DNA of 64,000 nt from Zonotrichia leucophrys gambelii (taxonomy: Eukaryota > Chordata > Aves > Passeriformes > Passerellidae), in the NCBI RefSeq assembly GCF_028769735.1, contig NC_088170.1, forward strand, positions 41,766,920 to 41,830,919, in the 5' to 3' direction. The notes beneath the pieces are model-generated. The model had not been told where the DNA came from. It did not search any database and saw only the letters and a list, made by a program, of their open reading frames with translations. Position numbers and translations under genes: made by a program. This document shows, in pieces, positions 1-12,225 of the stretch; position 1 is the stretch's first letter, and each line of letters begins with the position of its first letter.

Positions 1-3000
1 GAACAACACACAATGCATCCATCTCCCCTCGGTTTCCTCCAAGTTTAGGCATTCACTTCACACAAGTCAGAAAACATATTTGGCCTTTTATTACTTTTAT
101 TTAAAGACCATAAATCCCTCCTTCCTTCTCTGGAGGAGCCAACTGGACTTGTTAAGCCTTCTGGTTCCCTCTGCTGCTGTAAAAAGGTGCAGAGTTTCCA
201 AATGTGACCAGCTGCTGCACAGAGGCCCTGCTACAGTCTTGGAAAACATCCAGAGTTCACAGAGCTCCTGAGAACCTCCCATGGGATGGTGCCAGCCTCC
301 CTGCACTGCTGAGCTGGGGGACACGGTGCTGTGAGCCTCTCTGAGCAGAGAGGCTTCCAAAGACCCTCCTCCTGGCCCCAGGGCTTTGGAAACAGGCTTC
401 AGAACTGACTGTCTACACAGTGCACAGGGCTAAAAGGAGTGGTCTGGCTCTGCCATAGAGATCAAGAAGTCAAAGCACTTAAGCTTTCAGTTTCTACTAG
501 ACTTGCATGATAGCATCTTTGAAAAGATCAAAGCCAGGCATCCTGCTCAGAGATAGAGAGTTAGACAGCAACAGAGCATCTCCTTACCAGCCCATTGACA
601 TCCCAGACCCACAGCTACAAAAAGGGGAGCACAGAGACCCCAACTCCCCAGAACCTCTGCACGGTTGCCACCTGGCAGAGCCCCGGGCTGGTGCAGGGCA
701 GCGAGCCAGATTGAGCATGTCAGGAGATGTACCATTTCCATATGCAAAGGCAGCATCTACCCCTACTTTACATCCCTTCCAGCTTCCCAAGAGTCAGGGA
801 AAAAGCTCCCACAGTTCGGCAGCTCTTGCTGCACCAAAACGAGAGGCATCAAACTCCCCCCCTAGATGGTTACAGCTGCACTTGCCACTGGTGCTCTCCT
901 GCATGAGCAGTGAGAAGACAGCAAGCCTCAACATCCCCAGACTGAAATAGCTGCACAAGTACAAGGTTGGTTGGTACGCGCTCCAGGGAGGTGGTGTTTC
1001 CCAACACTACATTTACACATGTAAAACACAGGTAAATTGGCACTAGCTGACAGCTTATCCAGCACCCTGAGGCAGCAGGACTGCCTGTCAGAAAATCACT
1101 TGCCTTCACCAGGAGAAGGCATTGGCCAACCTGATGGAAACCAACTGTAGAGTATTTGCTGAATCCGGATACCATCCTTAGACTGCCCTTAAAAATGGGT
1201 GGCATGCCAAAGCAGTGACATACTACATCCTACTGTCCCCACCAGCCACTGACTTCAAGTGTTATTGAGAGCCTCCATCGACAGCTTCTATCAACAGCTT
1301 CCATTAACAGCAGTGCTTCAGACACAAGGGCTGGTACCGCTGAAAATTGTCTAAGGAGGGAAGTACTGTACAGAAGTTCAAATATAAGATGCTTTTCTCC
1401 AGCAAGCACACTTCAGGAACAGAAACCACAGTAAAACACTGTGATTAACACAAGTACGTACATCTAGGTCAGCTCTCAATAACTTGAGCAGATAGCAGGT
1501 CACAGACTCATTTCATGGATGAGTCCTTTCTTTTCTCTTTTATTTTTTTTAAACACAGTTATATTGACTTCAATGAATTTTTCCCACTCTTCAACCACTA
1601 GATCAGCCTGATGATGAATTTATCTAAATGAAACTGAAGACACTTCCTCTCACACTAATGATAAGACTAAGAAAGATCATTGTAGCACATCACCAGACAT
1701 TAAAAGCAAAAATTTTAGGAAGGTTCACAGTAATACTTGAGGCCATGAAATGAAACTGTGCTTTCATTACCAGCTGTGGAGTTTTAGGCTTGGACCTGCT
1801 GCTCAAAGTCCACAGAGAGGGTAAGGGAAAAATCAGCCAGTATTTCCATCCTTCTCTGTAATTTGAAGCCACTGAGACATATCTCAGGGTATAAATCACA
1901 CAACTCTATAAATAAAATAAATTACAATTTTGTACTCTTTGGAAGAAAGCTGACACCAAATTCATGTAGCAAATCCAAGAAAAAATAAGCCTGGCCCACG
2001 GCCCAAGCACATAAGAAGCTCCCCCTTGTTCCCAGGGAGGAAGCTTCACCATCACCATCAGTTTGCCATTCCCCAGGGCACTTACAGCTACAGGTAGTCT
2101 ACAGTACACTAAATGTCTGTCTGTACATAGCACCTCCAGGTAGAGCCAAGTGTTTATTAACAGAAAGTGCTACCAGCAAAACTCCTGCAAATCCCTGTGG
2201 AAGGCTGAACTCCTCTTTTCAGGTAAATAAATGAGGAATCTTCCCAGTTAGTGCCAGTCCCAAGCTCACAGCCCACCGATACCTACAACTGTTTCTCTCT
2301 GCTACTTGCAGTGTCCCATTTTTTAAACACTCACTGTCACTTGCATGACCTGAAGTATGACCTCTCCCTGGCACAGCCTTTTTTAAAGAAAAGCTGCTAC
2401 ATACATATTTAAACGCCAGTAACCCGCTACCAGAAAAATACTTAGTTTTGTATAAGCCAATTATCCTCTGTGGTAAAAGGATCAGATAAACACAGTTTTG
2501 AAAGTGTGTGGTTAGAAAATGATTAAATGTATCATTTTGGCTCTTTTGTAACAAATTAAAAGATGAGACTGACAAATCTTTCATTTCATATCATTAAATA
2601 AATCTTCCAACAGAAAATTGTCACTTAAATTCTCTTCATAAACACCCTATTCAGTTTCAAAGTGGGGGACAAAAGTGCATTATAAAGTACTTTGAGAAAT
2701 ATATTGCTTCTATTGTCTGTCCCCACTCCCACCCATACTACATAGCAAAGAAGGCAGGAAAACACCTTGGAATCCAGTAATACAGAACCAGCCAGAGCTC
2801 TGCCTGCCAAAGACACCAGGATCCTCGGCGGTGCCTATAACCCAACCTGTCAGGAGCCGGAGCTGCAGCCCTGTTAAGCCTCTGTCTTCTGTACATGACA
2901 CAAGCACGACTCTTCAGGGAGTTTACAAAAAATATGAATGAGCACAAGCAGACCCATTTATCAAAATCCTTGGAAAATGGCAAGTTGCATTTCTTACCTC

Positions 3001-3497
3001 ATTTCTAAGAAACTTAGTTTTACGTGGTGGCACATGCCTACCTGCTCCTCCACATCCCCCAACAACCTTGCAGCTCAGGGGCAGATTTCCACTCCCTCTG
3101 GACAACAGCTACAGTGCTATGGATGGCCACTGTGTTGTGGAAACGAGAGATTTAGGAGAGATTACATCATTTTCCTCCATGGAAGGGAAGGCTGGCAGCC
3201 AGCTGAATTTTTGTCAGGCATTGGAGAAGCAACACAGGACTGTGTTGAATGACACAAAGATAGAAACAGCATTCATCAACCCAAACGTGCAGCCAATCAC
3301 CTCTGGGTTTTGGCCACAATTGAATAGAATATGGAGACTACTCACTGTGTGAGCAGCCCATCCTGACATGGGGTCTGAGCAGCTCACCCTGCCTCACAGC
3401 TTGCTCTGCCTTTCCCCAGGGTCTCCTCCCCACACCATGCCTGGATATCACCAAAGGGGCCACCAGCTGCTTTTCTCAGTGAGATCAGACCTTTCCT

Positions 3498-3625
3498 GAG
3501 GGTACAGCACTGAGCCAAGCACCACCAGCCTCTCAGATAAATCCATCCGTGATGTCAGAAAGATGACAGACCTCCACCTAGACTTCACTCCTGCTTTCCA
3601 CAATCCCATGGCAAAACACATGCAG
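3498..3625 (+). mobile_element. Possible decayed CR1-type LINE fragment (reverse transcriptase region)
   Basis: In one plus-strand frame this stretch reads TSLSDKS, then a short gap, then DLHLDFTPAFHNPM. This resembles the CR1 reverse-transcriptase stretch of the form TSLVDEG..VDVVYLDFSKAFDTV. The LDF..AF spacing is right but identity outside it is low, and there is no recognisable CR1 3' end. It is a weak call based on one motif and could be chance. Confidence 0.33.
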
Positions 3626-4689
3626 GCAAAACCTTCAAGTCCACAGCCCCTCCATGGCACTTTTCCCCCAGGTCAGTCCCCACAGCTGTCACAAAATATG
3701 GGTGTAAGAAAGCAGAGCAGCAGCCTCTGGCACACCACTACATGACGAACATGGAAACCCACTCCCACCATGAGACACATATTTTTATTTTTTCTGTGGA
3801 TAATCAAAAAAGAGTAGGGGCAAACTCCTTGGATAGAGAAAGCTGAGCTCAAATGCCCTACATCCAATTTTAACAGAAATTGTTTGCAGCACTTAATTGC
3901 AAGAAAGCCACAATTAATTGCGCTACAGTATCAGTAAACACACTGGTCACATCATCAGAGCCATTATTTTTCCCTCCAAGAAATTACATTACTACATTAT
4001 TGATGCAACAATCTAGTGTAATGAAGTGGTGCTTTGCGTCCTTTTTTCTGCTTTACACTAAGTTCACAGAGCTATAGCCCCAATACCAAATTTAGTAAGG
4101 GTTCTTTTGGTTGGTTTTTTTTTCCAGTAGGTCAAAAATTCCAGTCAACAACCTAAAAACAGCTGCAGAAGAAGTTAAAGCACCTGTCCCTAATCAACTG
4201 CAAAGGCTTGGGTTTCTATTTGATACAACTCAAAATTACAGCTATTTTTCTAAATACTCTGCTTCAACAGTGAGTATTTTTACCTCATATTTTTACTTGG
4301 ACAGACTATTTTCAGAAAGGCATTCGAGAGAGATTATGCCAGAAAGCAGTAAAATAGCAAGCAAGCTGCTTATGTAAATACTGAACTTCTTTGAACTTAA
4401 GGGGAAAGAAAAAGAGCAGTATCCAGAAGGTCAGCACTCCTAATGAAGAGAGCACATATGAAACGCAGGGAAGGAAAAGTTGCCCATGCCAAAATGGCAA
4501 AAGAAAACCTAGAGAAGTGATCATGAAAGGAGCTCAGAACAGTAGAACACTCAGTCCTGAAGCTCTTACTCATTCTCAGGGTTACTAAAAGCAATAAAGG
4601 TTATTCCTGTCATACTGCAGGAAGCAGCCTCAGTTTGCAGTGCCCATCAGCAGAGCATGGCTCTGCAGCACGAAGGGCAGCAACACCCA

Positions 4690-4710
4690 CATTGCACATC
4701 TTGTGCAATG
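4690..4710. repeat. Short perfect inverted repeat (9-bp arms, 3-bp spacer)
   Basis: The arm CATTGCACA (4690-4698) is followed by TCT and its exact complement TGTGCAATG (4702-4710). TTGCACAA-like cores resemble C/EBP sites. A chance palindrome is possible in intronic DNA. Confidence 0.6.
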
Positions 4711-7700
4711 CCTACAAAGGCTGTCCAAGCAAAGCTTTGGCTAAAACACAAACCAGTACTTCCTCTGCAATTATTAATACAGGATTAATATAATCTTTAG
4801 AAATAGTCTCCATGTGCAAAACCCCAGCACGTTGTTTCCCAGCCACTCCTTTGCTATTATACAGTTCCACACACCCCTGCTATGCTGGGAAAAGGAGAGG
4901 GCTCTTTAGAGTAACTTTAAATTCACTCTTTCAGTCTTGCATCTTGGCTCTCCGCAAAAAAATCAGCAGTTGCTCAAGTTCCCACTTTGCCACTCAGTTC
5001 CTTGCATGGTGCAATCACAGAATCCCCAGGTGCCTTCTTTCTGGACCAAATAACACCACTGTGGTTGACTATCACTGTACAGAAACAGTCCCTGTGCCCC
5101 CTCCTCCCCCTCAAATTTCATTATCTTTTCTGCTGTTTTTTCTGTTCTTTCTCTTTTTGGAAATCAGGCTATGAAACTGAACTAATTACTCCAGGCTCAG
5201 AGGATGTTTTATGTGGTGTGCTGAATTGTTTTAATTTTTCCTTTTGCCATGGCCAACATTTGTGTTTAAATATCAACAACTTTTTCTGCATATCAGTGCA
5301 ATGCCAACAGCACTGCAAACCTCTAAAGGAAGAAGGAACAGAACTCAGCCCAATGATGCTCCTCAAGTCACAGTCAAGGGGAGAAGTAAACTAACAAGTC
5401 CTCATTTCCTTAACACCTCTTCCCTCTAAGTGCTCTCCTTGCCCCAAAGAGAATGTTTCCCAGGGACTCACCCAACTCAGACCTTACCAGACCAGAAAAT
5501 GTGTAAATCCCAATGCTAAAGACCCCAGTGTCTGCACTCCACCCTCACTCCAGACAGGAATGTCTTACCAGCACTGTCAGAAGTATGCAACACGGATTGC
5601 ACAAGGAGTCAATGCTACAGGTTTAAATCTGCTCAGCAGCCAGCTTTGCAGCCAGTTTTGCAGTTGGGATGTGTCTGCACTGTTTGCATGAGAAGCACCT
5701 ATTAAGCAGACAGTAGCTGCCTGGCTGCAGGTAAACTTCCAGGGAGTCTCAAAACATAGCCCTAGGTTGGGCAAACTGGAGCCATCTGATCTCAGGCTGA
5801 CAAAGGTGGCAGAGAGGGTCCCATCCAGAGGAAAACCTTGCCTTGCCTCCTCAGTCAGTGAAAGAAGTCACCTGCAATGGTGGCTGACACCTGAGCATCC
5901 AGCCCCAAACCTCAGAAAACACTCTGTGACTCACCAGCTCCTGCCTCACACAGCCTGTAATCAGACATCACCAGCCCTGATAAAGCAGTGTTCTCCCACC
6001 CATCTGATAACTCCAGTTCCTCCACAACCTCAAGGTCCATCTCATGCCTTTCTTTCCCCATGACATCCCTGGTCAGAGGAGGCAGAGGCAGCAGACATCA
6101 GCATCCCCATCTGCTCTGGTGGTTTGAGGGCTCTCATCACCACAGGTCTCCTTATAAAACCTGCCAATTATCCCACGCATAGGCAGTTTCTGTGTGCTGA
6201 AAAGAGGTGACAGCCCATATATCCTTCCTGAAGATCATTTAGACTATCTGTACACTTAAGAAGGAATGAGTTTTGGCTAGGATGTTTTTCTCTTGTATTT
6301 AATCTTGCTTTAGAAGCATTCAGTCACCACAGTCTAACCACTGATGCGTGTCAGACAGACAGCGTCACCAACTTACTTATCTTGGCTCCCAGCATTCTGC
6401 TGCAAGAACATTGCTGCCTAAGCTCATCCTTTGCATTACACTGGTGTTTATGCCACTGGTGTTTATTCCTACATTTAAACCTGTGGAATAGTTCAAACTA
6501 CTCCTCCTTGTCTTACCCATCCTCTACCAAACATGCTCTTTAAGATGGAAGCAAGGCATCATATGCATTCCCACAGGCAGGTATTTTCCATTAAAAAGAC
6601 TCTGCCCCTTCCTGTTGTCCCTGCACTCGGACAGCTTGCAAAACTGTTTTCATTCTCCAGAAACAGTTGATGCACAAGGCAATTCTCTTCTGAGCATACT
6701 GGTATAATGAAGAACTAGTTAACAGGTAAAGTGCAACAGCAGAGCAACAGCAGGTCCCAACCACTGAGGCACAGCTACGCTTGGGGTGGGGGTTTTTCCA
6801 GGTTAGAAAAATTGCGTATTTTGAAACTCCTGCTCCTCCTTACTGACAGCATGCCAGATAATTAAACTGAACCTCTTATTTTTAAAATCTAATTTACTTT
6901 TGAAAACCTACACTGCTGCTGGACTATTTTTAGAATTTTTCTTATATGGGCCAGCGGAAATAGGCTAGAGCCAGGTAGCACAAGGCCTCACAGGCTGTGC
7001 AGTCTTCAAGCTGAACACCATTAATCAGTGAAACAATGGGAAAAAATCCTTTCAAATTAGGAATAACTATCTGCAGTGAGGTACTGATACTCATCTTCAG
7101 TTTTGGAAAAGCTTATCTTAAGCAAAACTAAGCCTGGGCCTACAGCTTTGACTCAGGAGTTTAATTCTTAATTCTGTAATTTGTTACCAAATGCAAGAGC
7201 TGATATTGGTGTTTGACAGGCTGTCCTTACCACCAAAATCAGTGGGAATATTGCCCAAACAAGGACTACAGGACGGGTTTAGCACTACCTTTGGAACAGC
7301 TTGACTCACACAGCACCCCACACAAGACATGCACTAGAGAAGTTAAATAACACAAGTAGCACAGGGATACTTTTTCTGAAGTACTGAGTTCTGTGACCCT
7401 TATTTTCTAAGTCCCTAGGGAAATAACAGCATCAGAGGTACCTGCATCTAGCCCCTAGCAGCTGTGTCTGCTATCTGGCAACCCAGAGCAAAATGATATA
7501 CCTACTCAGATTTACAGTGAATGATTTAGTAAAACCAATTTCTGTGATATGCTGGCATGCAAAGATATGCCCATGTAGTACACCAAAAATAATTTTTAAA
7601 AGTCTTCGTAGTATTCTCCACAAAAAAAGCATCTCAGTGGGTAGCCAAAATGATTATGACCTCTGCAATCTCTTATTTCTGTGGGCAGCACTTCGCACCA

Positions 7701-8738
7701 TAGGTCTGGGAGTCCAGCATCCATCCCCAGGCATCTGGCCCTCCTTCCCAGTGGCAGCTTGCCTTGCTGCCGGCCACATTCACTTCTTAGAGGTGACAGA
7801 GAACTCAAGGTGCTTCATCTGGGGTAAAGAACCTGCAGTCTGGGGAGTACATATGGCCCACAGCATCACAACCTCTGTTTTTCCAAACCCCTGCTGGGTA
7901 ACATGCCAGAGAGAGGCTTGCAAGACTTGCTTTGCTCTTTGCAAGAAAAAGCCAACCTTCCCTGACTAGCAACTTAATCACGGCCAAACACAACACATAA
8001 GAGAAGGCACTACAGCCCAACAGTGTTTATCCAAAACTACCACAGGGCCAGAGAAACTGCAGAACACTGCAGGATGCAAAGTTTCCTTCAATTATTTAAT
8101 TGCCTCAAAAATGCAAATACATTCAACATACCTCTGCTGCAACTCCAGCCCCGCTCACTTCCACCACCTGGGAGCAATATTTCATAGCAGTGCAATTTAA
8201 AAACAGGGTGGTTTTATTAATTTTAAAGCCTCAGACTCTTGCAGGTCCAGGTGCTACTCCACAGCACTTGAGGACAGAAATCTGGTCCCTGAAGAGGCCT
8301 CTAATCTTTTCAGGGGTTCCTGCTCTCCTGCTCACTCGCCAGCCTTTCCCAAGACCTTTATGGCTGTGTGAAGTCCATGTGCTGTTCACACGAGCAAGGT
8401 CTGTGCACATAAGAGCTCTGGAAAAGCCACGTAAGGCTGTGAATTTGCTGACCCAGAAGTATTCGTAGTCCCTCGCGGCTCAGCTGCAACGCCCTCGTGT
8501 GCTCCTATCTGCTGGCGAGCATCCCGCCGCCTCCCACACATCCTGCAGCACTGATCCCTCCCTGCACTTTCGCTTTCGCTGCCTTAAACCCCCACAGAAA
8601 GCTTTACCTGTCTCCTGTGCTTCCATTTATCGCTCAGAAGATCCCAGCACCAACATATGAAGCACCATGGCAGGAAGAGCCCAATCCCCAAGGGTCACGC
8701 CAGCCAAGTTCCCACCAAGCACCAACATCAGACAGCCA

Positions 8739-8772
8739 CACAGGGATTTACACTGCCCACAGGGATTTACAC
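8739..8772. repeat. Short tandem duplication, 15 bp repeated at a 19-bp period
   Basis: CACAGGGATTTACAC occurs at 8739-8753 and again identically at 8758-8772, separated by four bases. It is a small local duplication in intron 1 with no obvious function. Confidence 0.8.
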
Positions 8773-11700
8773 CAGGTCTGACACCGTGCTTTTAAGAGGC
8801 CTGGAACCAACTGGGATGAACAAGTCCTTCTTCCCTTATCCACCTCTGTCAGCTTAATTCATTAGGCACACAATCACCTGTCCTGAAGTCTCTTGGTGCA
8901 GGGTGTCTAATTTTTGTCCTGTTCCTTATTAATCCAGTATTGTTTAAACCAAATCAAAGACAATTTCTTTTCCTTATCAGTAATGAGCCAAGAGAATCTC
9001 TGTGCAAAACTTTGAGTCTCTTGAGCACCTTTTCAGCCTCCAAGCTGGGATACCCTCTCACCATACTATAAAATCTCTTGGGTTGTTTTTAGGAACAATT
9101 ACACCAAAAAAGGGTACTGTGCTTCCTATGAACTCAGCCTAGGAATCAAGGAAGAGGATAAAATACCATCAAGATGACAGGGACCTCTTCAGTGGAGCCC
9201 AAGAAAATGGTCATGTCCCATAAGCCATGCTGTAGAACTTTCTCTTTACCCACAAACTGCCAGAGTAAGAAGTGTGATGATGCAAGATCATCAGCGCATC
9301 AGTAAGTAAATGAGACAAGCCTCAGCAAGGTGTCAGCGTGCCTGTGCCCCATTCATGCTGCTGAACTGATCCACACCAACAGTGGCTCCTTCTTCAGCTG
9401 CTCCCAGGAACATGCCTTTCACTCCTGCTGTCAGAACAAGCCAAGAGCTGCCTTCTCAGTGACTCATTTCACCTGATCAGTGCCCTCCTCTCTTCTGTTT
9501 TTACAAGACAGAAATGCAGCCCTATGGAAAGCAGAAGGAGTGACTTGACATCAGGTTTTATCTCTTCACATCCTTAGGATAACTGTGTTACCTTCTGGGA
9601 AAATGGGAAGCCTATGCACTGCCAGAACAAATGTGGCCACTGATTGAAACTCTTCGTTGTAGGAAACTCCTGAAAGCAAGGGCAGACCAAGAACCAACCA
9701 CATGTGACCATTTAGCTGGCACAGTCCTCCATAATGCCCGTGTTTTTTTAGGCTGCCTAACTGAACACTTCTGGCAAAGTAACCAGAAGGTATTAAGCTG
9801 GCCATGCAAGCTCTGGGGTAATTTTAATGTCTTTTGAAATCTTTAATACTTATCAGGTACATAACAACTGTAATTACAGATTTCTGCAGAGATGGTGCAG
9901 CATGTTGCTTTTGGTCAGCAAGTAAACAAGGACAAGAGCAAAGAAAGAAAATAGTCCCTACTTAATTTTTATGCCTTGCTAAAGCTCCTATATGCTGGGC
10001 AAAGGAAAAGAGCCTGCAGACAGAGCCCTGGGCAGGATTGCTGGCACAAAGGGACTGGCAGGAAGGCATCGCTGCCAGGGCTGGACATGATGACCCAGCC
10101 TGGGAAACTGAGGCAGCAGGAGTCTTGAAAGTGGGAGGAGACAGGGAAAGTGAAGAGGCACTGATGTGATTTATCATCCACCAAGCATCCACTTCAGCCC
10201 CCACGAGTACAGAGAACACCATCCTGCTCAGGGACACGAACAGGGGCAGTGCTGCTGCTCATCACACTCACTGCAAGAAAACACAGCCTGGTGATAAACT
10301 CCCTCATCCATGCCCTCCTTGCTTTTCCTGTACATCCTTTGCTGGGCCAGCAACAGAAGTATTTTGCATGAAAGCTGCTAATTTCAGCAAAGCACCTGAA
10401 AGGAGCACCTCCCCCCTCTTTCTGCACTACACATTGGCCAGAAGTTATTCCCGGTAGAGGACTTCATTCCCAACACCCATGTGCTACAGGAAACAACTCT
10501 CTCCACCTCTGGTGTCATCTCATAGAGTGGGGCTTTTTTCTTTCACATCTGCATTAGAGGAAAGGTGAGGAAATGACCATGAAGTTTTTTGCCTAACTTC
10601 TGAGATAGGAGAACTGAACCCCTAACCAGGCAGGGGAGAAAGGGTTCAGGCTGTAGACGTTCCAAGCCACTGCACTACCAGGTATTTACTCTGGACAATG
10701 TGGAAGGTTTGTGACTGACAACTGCTTGGTATGACTGCAGAAACACCAACACACTAAGAGCGGTGTCTTTTTCATTTTTATTAACTTTGAGCAGTGGCAG
10801 AGAGAGCGTTTGCAGGAGCAGTAGGAAAAGGCACGAAGTTGTCCCTAATGTTCACCTGCACCTTATGTCATCAGCTCACAGGATGGCTGAAAAACTACAT
10901 GAAGCTTGTCAGCACTCAGCAAAAAAAGCCAGGAACCCAATATATTGCTAAAACTATACTGTTATTCCCTAACATGCTCCTTGTATACACAATCACATTT
11001 CCAATCATCATTCCAGAGCCTCATTTACATCAGAAACTAAGTAATGTAGATGCAGTCTGAAAACTCCCTAGCGTGGCCAAGGCTATAAATGCTATTAAGG
11101 TACTTTCCAACATGACAAAAAGACTAATCATATTGGCAAACATAAGCTTTATGATTATCCTGGGTGCCTCCAGTACATTCTGGGATTTTTTTAAATTTTT
11201 TTTTATGTTAGACTCATAACTGAAACAAATTACATGAATCAAAACATCCAGAGGGCAAACAAACCTTCATTATCCAGAGAATCAAACCCTCACCTCCCAA
11301 TGGGTCTTTATTTCCCAGTCCTACCATTGCTCCCTTTTCAAGGTGTCCTCTCAAGGCAACAGAGGTTTTCAAGAAGCACACACACACTGATGATCCTTCT
11401 GTGCCACTCCTGCCAACACCAAGGGTCAAAGCAACCCACCCTTCACTACAGAGAAGGAGCATGGTTTCTGCACTGCCATCCCAGTTCCCACCAGCATCAC
11501 TGGCCACAAACAGGCAAAACCTTCTGCCCTTTGGGGATTTGTCCCCCTCTCCCCCTCCCACCACGCCTGGAATGGAGAGGAGACAAATCCACAACTTGTT
11601 CAAAGATGGTGTGGAAGTTTGCTTGAGAGACTGTCAGGTAAGAGAAATAAGCAAAACTACACATCATTTGTTGCACCACCATTCATGTCAACCTCAAGTG

Positions 11701-12209
11701 CCCTGGAATAGATGGAGAAACAAAACAGCAAAGACCTCTAAGTATAATATACTGGCACATATAAGAAACTTCAACTATATTCCTTTTTTTTAAGTAGCAA
11801 AAAATACAACGGAAACATAATGGGGTGGAGAGGGAAGGATGTTCTTGGAATTATAGTTTAAAATATGGCCAAAAAAATAGCATTAAACTCTATTTTGTGT
11901 CCAAATATTCCCTATCATCTTAGCCGAAATAAGTTTTAGATTGATTTCTGCACTGCCACTAAGGCCATAATGGCATCCTGAATGGTTCAATTACAGCAAA
12001 AAGCAGAGAAGTAACAGATAACAGTATGCTTGCCAGTAAAAGGAGAGTATGGTCTCTGCATGCACACATGTATGTATACATATGAATCAAAACTGAAAAG
12101 AATTTATTGATTTGGTTAAGCTATGCTAATGTATTGGTACTGCTCATTTGCTCAGAGTCCCCCTAGTTCGCCTGAATTGGGAGAAGAGGCTGAGGTTACA
12201 CTGAGGTTA

Positions 12210-12225
12210 GCTGACACGTGTCAGC
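12210..12225. promoter_or_regulatory. Perfect 16-bp palindrome centred on a CACGTG E-box
   Basis: The sequence GCTGACACGTGTCAGC equals its own reverse complement over all 16 bases, with the CACGTG E-box at its centre. Such boxes are bound by bHLH factors (USF, MYC/MAX, CLOCK/BMAL1 families). It lies in ABTB3 intron 1, about 4.8 kb downstream of the start codon. The palindrome is seen directly; a regulatory role is inference. Confidence 0.55.

Noticed and set aside
507..950. 147-codon plus-strand open frame in intron 1
   Set aside because: It looks like low-complexity Pro/Ser-rich chance translation. No splice sites or known domain accompany it.
7493..7969. 158-codon plus-strand open frame inside intron 1
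   Set aside because: No domain, no homology to ABTB3 exon 2, and AT-rich composition typical of chance frames.
8655..8680. Possible REST/NRSF silencer site around AGCACCATGG
   Set aside because: The left half fits, but the right half lacks the expected GGACAG spacing, so it does not meet the full motif.
10590..10690. tRNA-like or MIR-like head on the minus strand
   Set aside because: A few words resemble a MIR 5' region, but no cloverleaf or ordered MIR core follows.
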